Origin: Prorocentrum cordatum
Lineage: Eukaryota > Sar > Dinophyceae > Prorocentrales > Prorocentraceae
Assembly (NCBI GenBank): GCA_963575745.1
Contig: CAUYUJ010020170.1
Span: 619,013 to 659,012 of the forward strand
Length of the DNA: 40,000 nucleotides
Reading direction: 5' to 3'
Under the pieces are notes generated by a model. It did no database searches, was not told where the DNA came from, and was given only the letters and a program-made list of their open reading frames with translations. Position 1 is the first letter of the stretch, and the number at the start of each line of letters is the position of its first letter. Below are positions 10,793 through 21,051 of the stretch, one piece after another. The translations under genes were made by a program, and so were the position numbers.

Positions 10793-11477
10793 TCCTCGAG
10801 GCTGTCATCCTTTCCATGCTGATACTCGTTCGCCTCATAGATAGGTTGTCGCGGCGCCCGCTTCGGCATAGCCGACGCAGAAGGTGCAAGCATAGGCTTC
10901 CTGGCACAGCCAACCGAGTCTTTCTCGCGTGCCCGGCTCCGTTGGCTAAGGGATCCCGTGGGTTCCAACGTAATTCAGATGATCATCCGTTAACGGTTGA
11001 GTCACACGATGCATATTACAGAGATGTTCGCAATTCTTCCGAGCGAGCTGTTCCCGCTTCCGAGATGCAGCAAGAGCGCAAGGAGAAGTTGACTAAACTT
11101 GTCGCTATCCTCGTTCAATTTCACCCTCCTTCCGAGGGAGGCCATCGCAATGTTTTGTGACGAGCCCCAACAGAACAGCTGCGTCTGGCACGCGCAGGCG
11201 GCTCGGCACGGACTTAATGTTCAGCTTCGCCCCTTGACTCGGGAACCCGCCGTCGCTCGAAGGAAGGCGCGTCGCCGCAGTCCAACGGAACTGCCGTCGA
11301 GTATGGATGAGAGATGAAAATTCCCAAGGCAAGAATACCGAATAATGCAATCAGAACGGAAGGCATCATTAAGGGATGCTCAGTTTCGAGCGTCCGATTT
11401 CGCCGATGAAGTTTGGCATCCTTGGTTAGAGTCTGAAGGAGAGGAAGGGGGATGTTGCCCCAGGCGGCTCAGCCGCC
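10793..11477 (+). pseudogene. Gag-protease linker, frame broken
   Basis: Several short frames overlap. 10789-11160 is the longest and is Arg/Ser-rich with no motif. Hairpin cores of the GGC-NNA-GCC family lie at 10864-10874, 10902-10912 and 11465-11475. No gene other than the element polyprotein is suspected. Confidence 0.4.
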
Positions 11478-11984
11478 GTGGGGTGCAGGGAGAAAGCGCC
11501 CATGCACCTTGGAACGCTTCGGTTCATAGTCGACACAGGCTATGGACACAATCTTGTTGCTGAGAGGTTCGTTCGGGCTGCAGGCGCAATGGCTATGATA
11601 AAACGGTTGGAAGATCCAACTACCCTGAACACTGCCGGAGGTTATTCGAGGGCCCTCGGTTCAGTTTGCGTCGCATGCCCTGATTTTAGGGATGGGGGCA
11701 TCGAAGCATTGGTCACGCCGGAGACGCTGGCGGTGATCTCAGTAGGAGAGCGATGCATGGATCACGGCTTCAGTTTCGTCTGGCCAGCTGGCCAGCAGCG
11801 ACCCTACTTACTTCCGCCGAACGGTCACAGTGTAGATCCGACCGCTGAGGGCAAGATACCATACTTGACCCTTATCTGGCAGAGAGGCGCTGGGTCAGTG
11901 GATGTGCGCGGTCGCCGCTGGGAAGCCAGCGGCCCCCGAGCGGCGGTGCCGCGTGGCGTCAGGCGCCAAGACACTTCTGGATGA
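11478..11984 (+). pseudogene. Copia aspartic protease
   Basis: A 168-codon frame with the retropepsin signature FIVDTGYGHNLV (DTG at residues 19-21), then LNTAGGYSRALGS, LVTPETLAVISVGERC, FVWPAG and KIPYLTL. These elements occur in this order in dinoflagellate copia proteases as I know them. The enzyme would cut the Gag-Pol polyprotein. The catalytic Asp and the following Thr-Gly are intact. The frame is lost after about residue 135; the tail to the stop at 11982 has no protease character. It sits between nucleocapsid and integrase, the copia order. Confidence 0.8.
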
Positions 11985-12547
11985 TGTGGAATCTGTGATA
12001 GGTCCTCCGCCCCACTCCATTCAGAGGCGCGTAACAATAGACCTGCACACACATGAGGTCATAGGTAACCACGGCTATGCGGATGGCAGGCCAGCCGTAG
12101 CTGAATGCCCGTTTCCGTCCGGCCTAGACTCCATGGATACCGTCACTTTTTTTATTATTCGCCTCAGACTCATGAGTATGGATGGAGCAAAACACCCATT
12201 GGCGCCATGAGCTTGGCAAGTCCCTCAATTGCTTCCAATCTTGACTCAGTCGTCGGTTGCACTGCGCCGCGACACGGCTTAGCCGACGGTTGCGCGGCTG
12301 TGATTCAGAACCCCTATTTACATGGGGGTTCGGGAGTCCTGCCTTGCGACATGGATCGTGGACTGGACTCCATCACTGTTCTCGCTGCGCCCGGCCAAAA
12401 CGAGGATGCAGATGAGGGCTCGGGTGGTGTTGACCTTGTTGACATCGACGTACCACCTGATATTGACCCAGATGATGCCGAGGTTGAGGTGCCGGTCTCA
12501 GCGACTGAGCGACTCAGAGCGCAGCCTCCTTCTCGCACCTACTACTT
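11985..12547 (+). pseudogene. Protease-integrase spacer
   Basis: The open frame 12105-12626 covers most of this stretch. It is acidic and low in complexity (DIDVPPDIDPDDAEVEV), like the spacer that precedes the integrase zinc domain in this class. It ends with SRTYYF, which reads directly into HNPKNPFC of the integrase after a one-base shift at about 12545. Confidence 0.5.
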
Positions 12548-12994
12548 CATAATCCAAAGAACCCCTTTTGCTGGGTGCGTAAGGCTATCAGGCGCCAACA
12601 AGGAAAGGCGTGCAACAAAGGGCTGAGGATACCTAGACCATATCCGAATCCCAGAACGTTCGGACACCTGACCACAATGGATCACTGGTTTGCGATGGAT
12701 GACCTATCGCGGGGGCTCCACGAGGAGACCGCGCGCGTGACTTTTCGCGACCGGGCAACAGACTTCCTAGCAGCATAGGGCGTGCACGACAAAATCTGCG
12801 GTTCACGTATGTCACTTTTTGTTCAACCTCAAAGCCCCAGGAGAGAAGTTAGAATATTGTTATGCAGACGGTGCAAGGGCCTTGCACGTGCGTGCATTGA
12901 GTTGAAGATTACACATGTTTTTACCGTCCCTGGAAATAAGAAGCTTATGGCTGTTGCTGAACGGTCCAGTGCAATTGTTCAGATGGGGATTTGA
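12548..12994 (+). pseudogene. Integrase zinc domain and DDE core
   Basis: The frame at 12548-12778 reads HNPKNPFCWVRKAIRRQQ, the second half of the HHCC zinc domain; the last Cys is Arg (CWVR for CxxC). TTMDHWFAMDDLSRG follows with the first catalytic Asp (codon 12680-12682). The second Asp is in YADGARAL (codon 12867-12869) in another frame. The Glu is in AVAER (codon 12959-12961), back in the first frame, following HVFTVPGN. So all three DDE residues survive but need two frame shifts and a read through TAG at 12776. In a functional element this enzyme inserts the cDNA into the host genome. Confidence 0.8.
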
Positions 12995-13290
12995 GCCCTG
13001 CTTATGCAGGCAGGCCTTCCGCCACTTTTTTTGACGCATGCCGTCCGAACGCGAGGATCCCCGACGAAGGTGAGTCGTCATGGAAGCGAGAATTCGGGCA
13101 CGAGTTTGCAGAAGCGCTCCTTCCATTTGGTTCTCTTGTTCGCTTTATGCCCCCCCCAATCTCGGTTTCGGATCGCCAAAACTGGCGGGGCGATGGTCGC
13201 GGGGATTTACTTCGAATGTGCGCGCTAAGCGGGGGGCGCGGTGGGGCCCGAGAGCTACGCGCCACCGTTGAGACAGCTCGACGGACTTAG
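12991..13290 (+). pseudogene. Integrase C-terminal part
   Basis: A 99-codon frame with a recognisable run: SATFFDACRPNARIPDEGES, SSWKREFGHEFAEALLPFGS and LVRFMPPP. This corresponds to the region after the DDE Glu in copia integrases ('W..A...N..P....SPW....G..F.G...PFG..V.F'). After about residue 60 homology moves to an overlapping frame (GRWSRGF), where the GKS/GYR-like domain would be. Confidence 0.7.
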
Positions 13291-13760
13291 TATGAACGCT
13301 GGGCGAACGCCAGCAGGCAAGCGCCCGATAATTGAAAAGTCCAATCAAGTCTGCAGCAATATTTTAGACGGCACGGCGCCAGATCGAGAGCCTAAGTTCC
13401 CTATGCGCGAAGCGTGCGAGGCAGCGCAGACGAAAGTTAAGAACGTTATTTGACCCCCAGTTGGTTCCTCCGACGGCATAGCCGGTCAGGGGGCGAAGCT
13501 CGGGTCGCAGACGGCGCAGCCGTTCGCCGATCGGGGCCCGGGCGAACCTACGCCACCGCCTCCAGCACGAGGCGAGGCCGCAGCACCACCGAACGATGAT
13601 GATGACTCCGATGACGATGGTCCTGGGGGAGTCGTTGTTGGCGACGTGCTTGCGGTGCCGGATGGTCGGGGCCCTCGGGGAGACTCGAGGCCGGATGACA
13701 ACTTGAAACAAAAAGCTAGGTCTCGCTCGTATAGTATGTTGACTAGATCGTCAGTTTAAT
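13241..13760 (+). pseudogene. Integrase-RT linker with acidic low-complexity segment
   Basis: One frame is open 13241-13453, ends at TGA and then continues in the same frame to ~13758. The second half is low-complexity (PTPPPPARGEAAAPP, NDDDDSDDDG). Three hairpin cores (13474, 13512, 13768) lie in or beside it. There is no enzyme motif, as expected of the spacer between integrase and reverse transcriptase. Confidence 0.5.
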
Positions 13761-14618
13761 TTCTCGATGGCACAGCCAAGATCGAGAATTCCTGGACCAG
13801 GACAACTTCTCGCCCGTACTACACATTTAGACACGATGGAATATTACGAAGATCGGCGTGTTGTTGCGGGGCTCGGAAAAGCTGAACTCACCGAACAGTT
13901 GCCGTTAAAAGGCAGACGGGAAACATGCAGCATTCGAGTTGCGTGGCATTGCGATCCCGACTATTCACTTGTTACGAGAGTCTGGGTCACTAGCCCTGAT
14001 CCGCGGCATGGCGCTCAATGGCATAAGAAGTTACCTAACTCCACCAACCCTGGAATTCACCCGAGCTGATGGTCAACATGGGCAATGCCGAACGGAGGAA
14101 AGTTGTTGAACAATTCCGTTTCGAGAAGCGAGGTTTTTTTTGAATCGATGATCCGGGGTCCTGCGTTGCACTTCTTCGAGATTGGAATGGACCCAGTCGA
14201 AATCCAACAGGCTAAACAAGACACCGAAGTTTCCGTGCCCCCAGAAAATATGTCACACCAGGCCCTGGGGCTGACATCAGAAGAAGGAAGAAGGGGCCGC
14301 GACTGTATCAGAAGAAACCGAGGTGGACTGGCACGCTTTGTTGCCCCCTGCGGGACCGGCAGAGGATCTTTCCACGACGCAGGCCCCGGGAGTGACTGCG
14401 GTACTTCTGATGATGGAGAGATGGTGGAAACAGACTTGGCATGGTGGAGCGATCCTGAGGGATGGGGTTTCCCCCGACACAGTCGGAGAGGACCTCGCTC
14501 TCCCAGGATCACCAGTGCTTTGTGGGGATAGCCTGACCTCGAGTACGGCGGCCGCCGCTTCGCGGCGTAGCGTGCCCCGCATGCCATTGCAGCCGGCTGA
14601 GTCCCCCCTTCCCGCGCA
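13761..14618 (+). pseudogene. Degenerate pol spacer upstream of RT
   Basis: Open pieces at 13767-14069 and 14085-14531 and a third frame at 14323-14718 overlap. The phrase MDPVEIQQAKQDTEVSVP and a run of acidic residues suggest coding origin, but no domain is assignable until the RT begins at about 14780. Confidence 0.4.
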
Positions 14619-15590
14619 TTGGGAAAAAAGGGAAGTTTCGATGCGTATTATTTGTACAACCCGTTCACCGATGATATTCGGATTGTTGAACAAACACATC
14701 AATTGCCCGCTGAGTTGAGCCCACCACGGGTTGCTGCGGCCGTTGCTCGACCCGCGTCCAAGGCTGAAGCTGCGGTTAATCAAGGTGCCCGCAAGGCCCT
14801 GCAGACCGAATGGGATCGGTTATGCAGTATTGGCACTTGGGGCGAGTCAGGCGCAATGGAATGCAATGATGTCGTCCGGCAACGAAAGGGACAAACGACT
14901 CATTGTGGACGCCTGTTCGCAATCTAGGTCGAGAAGAACTCAGAGCTCCCGTCGGGGCGCAAAGACCGCAACTATAAAGGCCGAGTTGTATTTGACGGGT
15001 CGGATGTTAGAGATCAGAACAGGGAAAGTCGCCTTATTCCAAGAGCTCTCTAGCAGCCCAGCAACGATGCAGGCCAGCAAAGCAGCGGCTACACATGGCC
15101 TGTTCGATGGGCATCATATTCAACAGGCCGACGCCAAGCAGGCTTGCACTCAGTCTCAGCTGGGGGGAACCCCGACGTGGATCTTCTTGCCAAAAGTCGA
15201 ATGGCCGCCCGCTTGGAAAGACATGAGAAATCCCGTTTGCCCCCATCATCCTCTCCCTCTACGGACATCCTGATTCTGGGGGGGGGGGGGGGGCACTGGG
15301 AACAGCATTGCCAGAGACACGTGGTTTCAAAAGGTTTCGTTAAATGCAGTCCCTGGCGCAGTTGTTATTTCCATCCCGAGCTGCGCTTATATATTATCAT
15401 GTGTGTTAATGGTTTCAAACTTGCTGGACCGAAAGCGAATCTTGAAAAGGGATGACGACTCTTGCAAGAAGCCTCCGAAGGTTACCCCAGGGGAATAGAT
15501 ATCGACCCACCAACGAACGTAGGACGCTATTTGGGGTGCGAACATCATGTACCCACGCAGTATGCTGAGTGGCAGGCCAACACTCCTTGA
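14619..15590 (+). pseudogene. Reverse transcriptase, catalytic box lost
   Basis: Copia RT in the expected order: GARKALQTEWDRLCSIGTW (frame 0); a TAG at 14925; VEKNSELPSGRKDRNYKGRVVF in the same frame; then frame 1 for QELSSSPATMQASKAA, HIQQADAKQACTQSQLGGTP and TWIFLPKVEWPPAWKDM. It moves to frame 2 for LYGHPDSG, then a 16-G run at 15278-15293, then frame 0 for HWEQHC and the palm box. Where copia RT has YVDDFKLAGP, this copy reads CVNGFKLAGP (15402-15413 for the four residues), so both metal-binding Asp are gone. The thumb phrase VGRYLGCEHHV is in a further frame near 15520. It cannot be active. Confidence 0.85.
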
Positions 15591-16126
15591 TCCCCCGCCG
15601 CCAAAGGTTTCAGAAATCGCCCGCCTCTGGACAGCAATTGGAGAGCGATGACGAGAGTGCGGGGGGCGATTCCTTGGCGCAGCCGAGTGAGCCGCATCAA
15701 CCTAGACAGCCGATGATGGTCAGAGCCATTGAGTATGGCATGACTGAATTCTTGGAGTCCTATGTAACACGCTATGCACAGTTAACCGATATTGACCCCG
15801 CTACATACCCCGCTGCTGGTACACCTTTTGGCTCCGAGTTGACTGACTTTGAAGATGGACAACGTGGTCCAGGAGGAGAGAAATACTCCCCAGCGGAAGA
15901 GGCAATAGCAGAGGCACTCGGGATTCATGTTGACAGAGGCCCTCCAGACAAGCCAGTCGAGGTTCCCGGCCTAGCCGCAGAACCTGGAGCAGACGTTCCT
16001 GAGCCACCGACCCCGTCGGGAGTTCTTCAGCCCATTGCCGCCAGAATCCTCATGAAATATTATATGGGGCGAGAAGGGCTCGATTCGACCTTTTGCGCGC
16101 GGCTTGTCGCGCGGCTAGCTGCATGA
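15591..16126 (+). pseudogene. RT-RNase H connection
   Basis: The frame 15569-16126 carries MVRAIEYGMTEFLESYVTRY, an acidic variable stretch, and GVLQPIAARILMKYYMGREG LDSTF. The last part is the 'LQPIA...LM..L...R.D' segment that leads into RNase H in this element class. A TGA at 16124 closes it; the reading resumes after a shift at about 16165. Confidence 0.65.
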
Positions 16127-16166
16127 CGAAGTGGACAGAACAACAAGAGATTGATATTTTTTTCGA

Positions 16167-16979
16167 ATGATGCGTTACATACAATCGACCACTCAATACA
16201 AAATGACGTCTTGGGTCGGCGATAAATGGCGGACGTCACCATGCGACAATCTTATGATGCATGCAGACCTCGCCAGCGACTTACGAACGCATCGCAGTAC
16301 AAGTGTCAGTTATCGAGTAATTTGGGCCCCACGCGCGAGAGCCAATCAGAGCATGGCTTCTCGCCGGCAGAGTTGCGTGTCCCACAGTACACTTGAAGCA
16401 GATATTGTTGCTGCAGATTTGGCCTTGCGGACTGAGTTAATGCCAGCACTGCCTTTGTGGGAAATTCTGTTACAAAGAGAGGTCGAATGCGCATTTTTGG
16501 AAGATGACCAGGCAGTGCGCAAGGTGATCAAAGCGGGGGGCTCAATGAAATTGGTGCACCTTCCGAGAACCCACCGAATAGACGTTGCTGCCATTTCTGA
16601 ACAATTTACCCGTGGAGTTGTCAGTTTACAGCACGAACGCACGCATAATGAAACTGCTGATGTGGGTACCAAGCGTTTTACCGACCCTCTTGCGTGGGCA
16701 AAAGTGCTTTACCTTTTTAACATTGTCACCCCGAAGTTTTGGAAAGTCAATCGGTATCAAGACTATATTGCATCGACGTTCACAGACGGCCTCCCCGTGA
16801 AACCCAGGGGGGTTCTCAAGCCGCGGATAGGTCCGAAGGCTTCGGCGCGCCCAGGAGGCGCGGTGCCGAGCAAAAAGATGCATGACAAGAAGAGAGTCAC
16901 TCAAGGCAAGCCCGCGACGGCCGCACCGATAATAGATACGGCCAAAGTGATAATTACCCCATCGGCCGGCAAAGCCTGA
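16167..16979 (+). pseudogene. Copia RNase H and pol C-terminus
   Basis: A 270-codon frame, the longest intact domain in the element. MMRYIQSTTQYKMTSWVGDK leads into HADLASD (Asp34 corresponds to the first catalytic Asp), VSHSTLEADIVAADLALR (Glu77), FLEDDQAVRKVI (Asp114) and NETADVGTKRF (residues 161-171). The order and spacing match copia RNase H, which removes the RNA strand during cDNA synthesis. Beyond residue ~192 the sequence is basic and low in complexity. All catalytic positions appear intact. The frame stops at TGA 16977 but remains open in phase to 17237. Confidence 0.88.
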
Positions 16980-17237
16980 CCTGGGGAGGCAAGTGCGCGT
17001 CCTTTACCGGCCCCGAACTCAGCGGCTGCAACCAGGGATAGAGCTAACAATGCACCCGGCATAGCCGAAACTGCAGACAGCCCGAGAGCCTCCGATAATG
17101 AGAAGGATGGTTCCAGGAAAACCTCCCATCATCGACACTTGAAAGAAGACAGGGACATGATGGCCATGTCCGACATGACTGACAGTGAATCAGATGCTTT
17201 AGACGCTCAGACTCAATTTCGCGAGACCCGGGAATAG
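16980..17237 (+). pseudogene. In-phase extension of pol beyond the RNase H stop
   Basis: In the same frame as RNase H, the sequence after TGA 16977 stays open for 85 codons: Ala/Pro-rich, then acidic (MAMSDMTDSESDALDAQ), ending at TAG 17235. This is the direct evidence that the polyprotein once continued past RNase H into the large 3' block, with the TGA a later mutation or a readthrough point. Confidence 0.55.
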
Positions 17238-17247
17238 AGAGGTTGCA

Positions 17248-18306
17248 ATGACAAAATTACCGATGCGGCTGCGGCTAAATCGAACGACGAGTCGATACAA
17301 TCGATGTCGGCTTCTCGAGGAGCTGGGAATATTTGACTCCCGAACGGCCAAGCCGCTAGGGCAGCTCAGAGCACAAGTTACATACGCAACGTTACGGTAC
17401 TCAAAGATACTTGATTCGGAATTGATTGTCACGGAGTGGACGGATGGTGAATTACAAGAAACGCGCATTTCGGAAGCAAGCTATGTTGTCAAGAATTGGA
17501 CAGACGTTGATTTGAAACACACATACCACTTGGAACCAGAAGAAGAAGGAAGGGCATTTCGTGGTTGCGATCAGCCACAACAAGTGGCTCGCGGACGATG
17601 GATACAACAGGTTGTGATGACTCGGAACGGTCACAAGTACTCTCGGACTGACAATATCGCTGGTAAGCTCAATGAGGAGTTGAAGGCATGCAACGAGCCG
17701 ATCTTTCAAATATTGTAAAATAAAATGTCAATGGGCCCATGGGCCGTCTTCTGGGCAGCCTGCTAAAAGGACGCGCGAGGCAATTTTAGAAGCAATTTTG
17801 ATGGTCCTCCCCAGGATCTCTCGCAAATTACGGAATGGCAATACCTTCGATCCCACGTTGACCCGGGCACGACATTGAAATGTATCTGTTATATTGGACT
17901 TCAAGGGGGCCCAAAGAGCAGGTCTGTTCGAACCTGCGGTCGCGGGAATATTATTGGACCAGTTCCGGGGGCCGCAAGGCGCGCCTACATGAGAGGTGTA
18001 GAACATTTCGTTACGATTCGAACCATTGACCGATGCACGGACCAAGTTTTCTTCACGGATGTTTGGAGACCATCCATGAATAAGCCTCCACGCGGCGCGG
18101 CCGCTGATGGATGGGGCACGCATCTTGCGCTCCCAGCTGTCAGAGGAGATCCCAGTGCAAAGATAAATATAGTTGCGCCAGCGCTGACTGAGGAGGCCCG
18201 GGATGGGCACCGCGCGCGGAAGGAATTGCAGGAAGAGAACCGCAACCCAAAAGGGCCAGACTTCGCTCGGCGGCGCAGCCGTCTGAGCGAGGAGGACCGC
18301 CCTTAA
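17248..18306 (+). pseudogene. 3' block frame A, unrecognised
   Basis: One frame is open 17248-17718 (156 codons), then TAA, then the same frame continues with one early stop to 18306. The first half contains TSRYNRCRLLEELGIFDSR and NWTDVDLKHTYHL; the second contains EWQYLRSHVDPGTTLKCICY, IGLQGGPKSRSV and DQVFFTDVWRPSMN. The mixed hydrophobic/charged make-up is protein-like, unlike the satellite ORFs. I recognise no family. Confidence 0.5.
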
Positions 18307-18887
18307 AAGGGGATAGCTGCCCGGCCCAAGAGACAAACTTTCCGCAGAGGCGATCGAGCGACGTCGAAGGATCGAGGCCAGCCAGGGCTACCAAGACCGA
18401 GAAAGCCGCCAACGCTGAGGAGATAACGATTTCTTCTAAAACCCCGATGAGTGTTTCTGATGGGCCCGTGAATGCCCCGATAGGAGGCGGTTCTTCGGGC
18501 TCTGGTCCTTCGCATGGTGCTCCGGGCGGTAGTACTGCGTGCAATCTTTCCTCCACCGGCACAGCGGCAGTGGAAGCGCCGGGCAGAGTCCCGGCTCACC
18601 GAGTGGGGGCGGAGGCAGTGGCCCGCCCCCGGGTCCGGGCCCGCCTCCGCCTCCGCCTCCTGCTGCGGGCGGGACAAGCGGAGAATCTGACCCGCCTTTT
18701 TTTGGCACGTGGAATCTGGAATGCGTTGCAACATAGGGCGCAGACAGGGGCCGGCACAGCCGCGTCACTGAACGACGCCGAAGTTTCAGCGGATCTGGCT
18801 CGTTGCATCAAGGAGATAACCACACTGCATGTTGACGTGGTAGATCCTGCCCTTCGTAGCTCGATGGGATGATATACTAACCAGAAG
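18307..18887 (+). pseudogene. Gly/Pro/Ser-rich linker
   Basis: Overlapping frames read as low-complexity linker (GSGPSHGAPGGS; PPPGPGPPPPPPP). They lead into an ordinary-looking stretch SADLARCIKEITTLHVDVV just before TGA 18870. It separates two folded segments of the 3' block. Confidence 0.45.
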
Positions 18888-19982
18888 ATGTGTCAGGCCA
18901 TTGCGAGGTTGGCGGAGGTGCATGGTCACGGGTGGATTCATTTTAGTGGCGAAGATCTGGCAGCGATGGCGCGGACTGGCAGACCTCCACGCAAACTCTT
19001 CCGGCCCTTGACTCAAGGGACCCATCAGGGACACAAGTATTGGACCGCTGCCATCCATAGAATCTTCGACTCAACGTGTCAATTTCGCAATGCGCAAGAA
19101 AAGAGGTTTGGTGGTTCTGCAGGGCCCCCGTATTTCATGCGGGAGGATCTTCATGGCCTGGTTGGAAATGCACCTGGGGATGCTTGCGGAAAAACGCTCC
19201 TGCAATAGATGATGGCACAAGATTTATGCAACAACCGAGTTTCGACCCACATGGGAAATTTCATCCCAGGTCATCATGCGCCGATGCAGTTCGTATTTTT
19301 GTCCCTGAGTGGTATCTCTGACGGAGACCAATGCAACCTCAGGGGGCTGGGCGGAACGAAGATAGATAATGCCGAGCCTCAAATGTTATTTGCAATGCTC
19401 GGCCCCTTCTTCGAGACCGCTGAGAGAGTGATCGGCGAAGCGGTGAACCGTTCCAATTTGGGAGCAGTTCAGATATTTTACTTTGGCGGAGACCATCGGT
19501 GCTGGCAATCGGTTAACGGTACCCTAAGGATGAACGCCTTGTGGGATGATGTCGCCACTTTGCTGCGGGCACGCATGAATCAGCGCATTGAGCGCAATGT
19601 AGCTGCGGGGATTCAACCCAGAATAATGATTTTGGACGGCGTTAGTCTGCACCAGAAATTTCGTCATACTCCGTCTGATACGCACCACTTTCTCGACCAG
19701 CATGAGTCCTACTCGTTGGACAAAGGTGGTGTACGAATGAGGGTAGTTGCGGCCGAGCTGTTTGCGGATCACATGTTGAAAGCGGCCAAGCTTGCGGCCG
19801 GGTTATTTTGTCAGCCCTCCGGTGGCTCAGCCGCCCGGGGGTTCATATGTGAAAACGAGCTGCGAGCAGACGGACATGCAAAGGTAGAAGGTACATATGA
19901 CGATCATGTGTCGCATTGGACCGACTGGTGCCCCACCGAGAACGGCTTCCAAATTCAATTTTGGGAACGTCCCGTTCGCTGA
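18888..19982 (+). pseudogene. 3' block frame B, one amber stop, possible hydrolase-like fold
   Basis: 18888-19208 and 19209-19982 are in the same frame, separated only by TAG at 19206-19208, giving 364 sense codons. N-terminal part: ARLAEVHGHGWIHFSGEDL and THQGHKYWTAAIHRIFDS. After the amber codon: IPGHHAPMQFVFLSLSG, VQIFYFGGDHRCW, RIMILDGVSLHQKF and SDTHHF. A beta-strand ending in ILDGVSLH followed by DTHHF loosely recalls the last catalytic block (Asp-x-x-His) of SGNH/GDSL-type esterases, but no Gly-Asp-Ser block is visible, so this is only a guess. It is the best-preserved part of the 3' block. Confidence 0.55.
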
Positions 19983-20749
19983 TCCACTTTTGCAATGCCT
20001 ATCCCCGGCCAGTTCAACTGGTGCGGGACAAGGTGCGCGACGGTCCTTGTTCCCCCCAGTGTGGCGAGATTCCATTTCGAAGGAACCGGGGCATCATACC
20101 TATATGCAATGGAGCGAATTCCACTTCTTTCTCGGAAGAAGTTTGCCACGCGTTCCCGGCATGCCCCCTGGGGGGAGAGATGCATGGGGCACTGGGGAAC
20201 ATATTCTCATAGATCAATACACGCAACAAGCGATAGCATGTTTGGAAGCATCTCAACCCAACTTCCAGTCTCCTGCCAAAGCTGCTAAACGGATCGTTTG
20301 GCGCGCCTTGGGGGCACAGCCCGTCGCCAGGCAAGATGATCATTTGCAAGTCAGCGCCGATTGAGCGGTGCCAACCGTCGGCCCTGCCGGCGCAGCCGCG
20401 CAGTGCCTGGGCAACGCGGGGGGTCTGGTTGGATCTGGCACAGCCACGAGTCCAACGAGGCACCGAGCGCGGTCAGTTGAGCCAACCTTGCAAGGCATTG
20501 GCCGCTGAATCCCCCCCGGTTCACATCGAGCGAAAAATTAAGGAGAAATGCCCTGAGCGGCAGAAAGGAACGCAATTAGGCAAGAAGCAGAAGATGCCCC
20601 CCCGTTGACCACGGCAACGCTCGCAGATGGCCCAATAAGTTGCAGCGTCAGACAACGGCCGCTGTGATTGAGGGCAATGATAGAATTGTACTCTTGAAGC
20701 CCTTGAAAGCCAGAGAGCCGGCTAATCGCATATAAAGCAGTAACAACAT
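19983..20749 (+). pseudogene. 3' block segment, unrecognised
   Basis: The open frame 19897-20364 overlaps frame B by ~85 bases and is protein-like in its middle (HHTYMQWSEFHFFLG, EHILIDQYTQQAIACLEAS). From 20365 the same frame continues past stops as a Gly/Ala-rich linker. Three hairpin cores (20312, 20388, 20436) fall within 135 bp here, the densest cluster in the element. Confidence 0.45.
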
Positions 20750-21051
20750 GTGGCCCGGAGAAACGATGAGGAATTGTTGCAGAAAATGAAGAATAAAGAA
20801 ACATTCGTGCATAGTAAGGCTTACAAGCGTCTTTGTGTGAAATCAAATGGGGAAGCGCGGCTGGCAGAACAAGTGCTTCAGGAGACAAGCGACCAGCTCT
20901 ATCTGCAGAATATGCGATCCCGGATTGGGCAAAATTCTTTATTGCACGACGTGACCGCTCGGTGTCGGAGGGGCCGAGAACAATTGCTGACCGCGCCACG
21001 TGAGAAAAGGGGGCAGTTCATGAGCGTGCGGAAAAGGAACGTTGTGTCCAC
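20750..21051 (+). pseudogene. Basic helical segment before the ART-like part
   Basis: An open frame rich in Lys, Arg and Glu (EELLQKMKNKETFVHSKAYK, RLAEQVLQETSDQLYLQ). It ends at TGA 21053 where the next frame starts; one base shift would join the two. Likely a helical linker. Confidence 0.45.

Noticed and set aside
6176-17237. Frame changes as programmed frameshifts or spliced introns
   Set aside because: There are too many, they include in-frame stops and catalytic loss, and no consistent slippery site or splice borders are visible.
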